NCBI GenBank assembly: GCA_021158865.1
Contig: JAGGSX010000118.1
Location: 1-9,718, forward strand
Length of the DNA stretch: 9,718 nt
Reading direction: 5' to 3'
Source of the DNA: Thermoplasmata archaeon
Lineage (GTDB): Archaea > Thermoplasmatota > E2 > UBA202 > JdFR-43
Within the stretch, counting starts at the first letter, position 1; each line of letters opens with the position of its first letter. The position numbers and the translations under genes were made by a program. The notes below the pieces were generated by a model. It saw nothing but the letters and a program-made list of their open reading frames with translations. It searched no databases and was not told the origin of the DNA. Shown here in pieces: positions 7,611 through 9,718 of the stretch.

Positions 7611-7618
7611 TTTAAATG
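7611..7618 (-). promoter_or_regulatory. TATA-like box for hisS
   Basis: Minus-strand ATTTAAAT is centred about 24-25 bases before the hisS ATG, directly after the stop codon of the upstream COG2403 gene. The spacing fits leaderless transcription of hisS, in addition to any read-through from upstream. A second AT-rich element (ATTATAAAT) ends two bases before the ATG and is too close to serve as its TATA box. Confidence 0.45.
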
Positions 7619-7620
7619 AT

Positions 7621-8931
7621 TTACCTGTTTTTTTGCAAAAAATCATCAACAATGTTTTCCAGTTCTTTTTCTATATCTTTACCAACTCCATATCTCACTC
7701 TTATTATTGGTTTATTAACATTCACAACACGCCTCAAATCTATAGGAGTGCCAGCCAGCACGGCATCGCAATCAGCCGCATTTATTGTTTCTTCCAATTC
7801 TTTTATTTGCTGATTTCCATATCCCATTGCGGGAAGGATTTTCTCAAGATGAGGATATTTCTTATATGTTTCCATGATTGAGCCAACAGCATATTTCTTT
7901 GCATCTATTATTTCAGCTTTATTCTGTTGAGCTGCTATGGTGGCTGCGCCATAAGTCATACCTCCATGTGTTATCGTTGGTCCATCTTCAACAACCAGAA
8001 CACGCTTGCCTTCAATGTTTCCTTCAATTTCAATGGGTGAAGAAGCTTTCAATATCCTTGCTTTTGGATTTATTTTTCTTATATTTCTTTCAACTTTTTC
8101 TATATTCTTTTCATCAGCAGTATCAATTTTATTTATTATCACAATGTCTGCCATTCTTGCATTTATTTCTCCTGCATAATAGCTAATTTCATGTCCAGCA
8201 CGATGGGGGTCAGCAATAGTTATATGCAAATCTGGTTTATAAAATGGATAATCATTATTTCCTCCATCCCATATTATTACATCTGCTTCATTTTCAGCCT
8301 CATTTAATATTTCCTGATAATCAACTCCAGCATATATGATGCCCTTCATATCAATATATGGCTCATATTCCTCTCTTTCCTCAATTGTGCATTCATGCTT
8401 ATCCAAGTCATCATAACTTGCAAATCTTTGGCAACGTTGCTTAACTAAATTGCCATAGGGCATTGGATGACGAACTGCAACAACTCTAACTTTTTTGGAT
8501 AAAATTTCAAATATTTTTCTTGAAAACTGGGATTTTCCGCATCCTGTCCTAACGGCACAGATAGCTATTACTGGTTTTTTTGATTTAATCATTGTATGCT
8601 TTGGGCTCAACAATTTAAAATCTGCTCCTGCAGCATTTACTATAGCTCCTTTATTCATCAATGAGTTGTAAGGCACATCCGTGTAAGAAAAAATCACTTC
8701 ATCTATGTCATACTCTTTAATTATTTCTGGCAATTTCTCTTCTTCATATATTGGAATTCCTTCTGGATAAAGCTTTCCTGCCAGTTCGGGAGGATATTTT
8801 CTTCCAGCTATATTTGGTATCTGGGTAGCAGTAAAAGCAACAACTTCATATTCTTCATTATCCCTATAAAAAACATTAAAATTGTGAAAATCCCGCCCGG
8901 CAGCGCCCATAATAACTATTTTTCTTTTCAT
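7621..8931 (-). CDS. cpgS: COG2403 P-loop protein, cyclic 2,3-diphosphoglycerate synthetase-like
   Basis: 436-residue P-loop NTPase of the family that includes the cyclic 2,3-diphosphoglycerate synthetase of Methanothermus fervidus, which closes 2,3-diphosphoglycerate into its cyclic anhydride with ATP. The N-terminal domain (about 1-115) has a Rossmann-like start, KIVIMGAAGRDFHNFN. A Walker A motif follows at residues 127-134, VRTGCGKS, after the strand VIAIC. Further conserved stretches are VRHPMPYG (153-160), WDGGNNDYPF (221-230), ITIADPHRAGHE (237-248), the G4-like INKID (266-270), VVEDGPTITHGGMTYGAA (313-330) and AGTPIDLRR (393-401). Many family members occur in organisms not known to make the cyclic solute and are labelled predicted GTPases, so the substrate here is unproven. 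It starts 16 bases after the stop of the upstream TraB-like gene and is followed by hisS after 29 bases. The symbol reflects the family, not demonstrated activity. Confidence 0.8.
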   Translation of the reverse strand: MKRKIVIMGAAGRDFHNFNVFYRDNEEYEVVAFTATQIPNIAGRKYPPELAGKLYPEGIPIYEEEKLPEIIKEYDIDEVIFSYTDVPYNSLMNKGAIVNAAGADFKLLSPKHTMIKSKKPVIAICAVRTGCGKSQFSRKIFEILSKKVRVVAVRHPMPYGNLVKQRCQRFASYDDLDKHECTIEEREEYEPYIDMKGIIYAGVDYQEILNEAENEADVIIWDGGNNDYPFYKPDLHITIADPHRAGHEISYYAGEINARMADIVIINKIDTADEKNIEKVERNIRKINPKARILKASSPIEIEGNIEGKRVLVVEDGPTITHGGMTYGAATIAAQQNKAEIIDAKKYAVGSIMETYKKYPHLEKILPAMGYGNQQIKELEETINAADCDAVLAGTPIDLRRVVNVNKPIIRVRYGVGKDIEKELENIVDDFLQKNR

Positions 8932-8947
8932 GGGATGTAATATTCCA

Positions 8948-9556
8948 TCATTTTTTATATCTTTCCAGTCTTTCGATAAAGCCGTCGTATCTTTCCATTG
9001 GCACTATAACGAGCATTTTCTTACATTTTTTGCATAATTCTTTAACATTTTCAGCCATTTTTTCCTCTCTTGCCTCTTCTATTTTCTTAAAAGATTTTAT
9101 AGAAGTCATATATTCATCCCATTCGTGAATAAATTCTTCTGCATCTCTGGCTTTAAAAATTTTTTTTCCAAGTTTTTTAATTTTCCTTGAATATTTTATT
9201 AAAGATATGGTTGAAACATTTTTTATTAATAAATCTGCATATTCATCATCATCAACATCTATTGCATGTAAAGGTATGCCTTTTGTTACAGAAATCTCGT
9301 AAGCCATTTTTATATCAGAAGGAGGAATAGAGATTTTACCATAATGAGATAAATTCACGAGATAATGTTCATATTGCGAAGGTATTTCATCATCCTTATT
9401 TTTTATTGCTTCGATATCTTCTGGAGATATTCCAATTGCTATACATTCTGGTATAACTTCATCAAAAGCTTTTTCAACTTTTTTTCCCTCCTCAACCAAA
9501 CCATGTATTACTGGAACAACATATACATAGCTTTCATCAATCTTCAATTTTTTCAT
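8948..9556 (-). CDS. Uncharacterised 202-residue protein, probably divergent TraB/PrgY-like (TIKI fold)
   Basis: I do not recognise a named family with certainty. No signal peptide or membrane segment is visible, so it is probably cytoplasmic. Three stretches parallel the soluble domain of TraB/PrgY proteins in the same order. Residues 11-52 (VYVVPVIHGLVEEGKKVEKAF onward) resemble the GxxH strand, helix and VELxxxR block. Residues 84-104 (MAYEISVTKGIPLHAIDVDDD) resemble the AxExAxxxGAxVxLxDRD block. Residues 156-194 (KIEEAREEKMAENVKEL followed by KKMLVIVPMERYDGF) resemble the ERDxxMAxxL helix and VVGAGHxxGI strand. H18 is kept, but the family glutamate after the second strand is replaced (AIGIS) and the GAGH motif reads PMER. 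If the reading is right, it is a pseudo-enzyme or an altered binding protein. It lies 16 bases upstream of the COG2403 gene on the same strand. The ATG at 9556 follows a TATA-like box at leaderless spacing. An unrelated, lineage-specific hypothetical protein is the alternative. Confidence 0.72.
   Translation of the reverse strand: MKKLKIDESYVYVVPVIHGLVEEGKKVEKAFDEVIPECIAIGISPEDIEAIKNKDDEIPSQYEHYLVNLSHYGKISIPPSDIKMAYEISVTKGIPLHAIDVDDDEYADLLIKNVSTISLIKYSRKIKKLGKKIFKARDAEEFIHEWDEYMTSIKSFKKIEEAREEKMAENVKELCKKCKKMLVIVPMERYDGFIERLERYKK
8951..8960 (-). promoter_or_regulatory. TATA-like box for the COG2403 gene inside the upstream gene
   Basis: Minus-strand ATATAAAAAA, preceded by the purine-rich GGAAAG that could serve as a BRE, is centred about 25 bases before the COG2403 start. 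It consists of the last codons (YKK) of the upstream gene. The spacing matches the other promoters of the window, so the gene may be transcribed independently and leaderless despite the 16-base gap. Confidence 0.4.
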
Positions 9557-9718
9557 TTTGTTTTAATATATGAAAGATTTAAAATCTTGTTGGTTTCTTC
9601 AAGTTTTGCAATATTATGAAAGGAGATGAGACAAGCTTTCTCCATCTTTCTTGTTTTCTACTCTATTCAACACCTATGTAAAGCCCGCCTCGTTATTATA
9701 TGCAATTTCAATTTTTAT
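9557..9718. other. Non-coding right end with the promoter of the TraB-like gene
   Basis: This 162-base stretch has no convincing gene. On the minus strand the frame from the window edge is open for 14 codons (ending NNEAGFT) to a TAG at 9676-9674, which could be the tail of a gene lying beyond the edge but is too short to claim. On the plus strand an ATG at 9626 is open to the edge for 31 codons, but the AAGGAG before it abuts the ATG, so it is not a credible ribosome site. A weak inverted repeat CTTG-N10-CAAG (9586-9603) lies just upstream of the TATA box at 9577-9584. No tRNA-like fold was seen. Confidence 0.5.
9577..9584 (-). promoter_or_regulatory. TATA-like box for the TraB-like gene
   Basis: Minus-strand TTTTAAAT, within the near-palindrome GATTTTAAATC, is centred about 24-25 bases before the ATG at 9556. 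No SD sequence precedes the ATG, so a leaderless message is likely. Confidence 0.5.

Noticed and set aside
9614..9718. Minus-strand frame open from the window edge with a single in-frame TAG at 9676-9674, continuing to TAA at 9616-9614; considered as a pyrrolysine-type read-through or a broken gene tail.
   Set aside because: Only 14 codons precede the TAG and 19 follow it, there is no recognisable family, and arcC in this window ends in an ordinary TAG. Chance in AT-rich DNA is enough to explain it.
9626..9718. Plus-strand ORF from ATG at 9626 open to the edge, with a hydrophobic start resembling a signal peptide.
   Set aside because: The AAGGAG before it has no spacer to the ATG, only 31 codons are visible, and no family similarity is seen.

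Overview
The window is an AT-rich stretch (about one third G+C by eye) of an archaeal chromosome, dense with housekeeping genes. Replication protein A subunits of the archaeal type, the large subunit of the archaea-specific DNA polymerase D, and TATA-box promoters placed for leaderless transcripts all point to a euryarchaeote in the broad sense. A Thermoplasmatota-like lineage is possible because of the RPA plus RPA-associated protein pair and the leaderless style, but I cannot fix the lineage from sequence alone. No mobile element, CRISPR array, tRNA or rRNA was found. Apart from one GC-rich codon patch, the coding style is uniform.

Layout. Positions 5-2084 (+) hold two tightly coupled genes: a three-OB-fold, zinc-binding RPA large subunit and the RPA-associated OB/winged-helix protein. 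They converge, with a 20-base gap, on the PolD large subunit DP2 (5326-2105, -). DP2 shares a 113-base divergent promoter region with a carbamate kinase (5440-6363, +). The kinase converges with histidyl-tRNA synthetase (7590-6391, -). Upstream of hisS on the same strand are a COG2403-type P-loop protein related to cyclic 2,3-diphosphoglycerate synthetase (8931-7621, -) and a 202-residue protein that I read as a divergent TraB/PrgY-like (TIKI-fold) protein with lost active-site residues (9556-8948, -). The last 162 bases carry the promoter of that gene and no convincing gene.

How the parts work together. RPA1, its partner and DP2 are replisome parts: ssDNA is coated by RPA, and PolD extends primers held to PCNA through a C-terminal PIP-like tail that is visible here. 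The small PolD subunit DP1 is not in the window. Carbamate kinase and the COG2403 protein are ATP-dependent small-molecule enzymes; a pathway link between them is only a guess. The four minus-strand genes each have an AT-rich TATA-like box centred about 24-25 bases upstream of the start codon, including one that lies in the last codons of the preceding gene. Genes that look like an operon may therefore have their own leaderless promoters.

The items most worth a second look are: a GC-rich codon patch in DP2 that ends exactly at the known PolD intein insertion point; a possible leaderless 7-codon leader ORF whose stop overlaps the carbamate kinase start; a 27-base exact repeat between two OB folds of RPA1; and the degenerate TraB-like protein.
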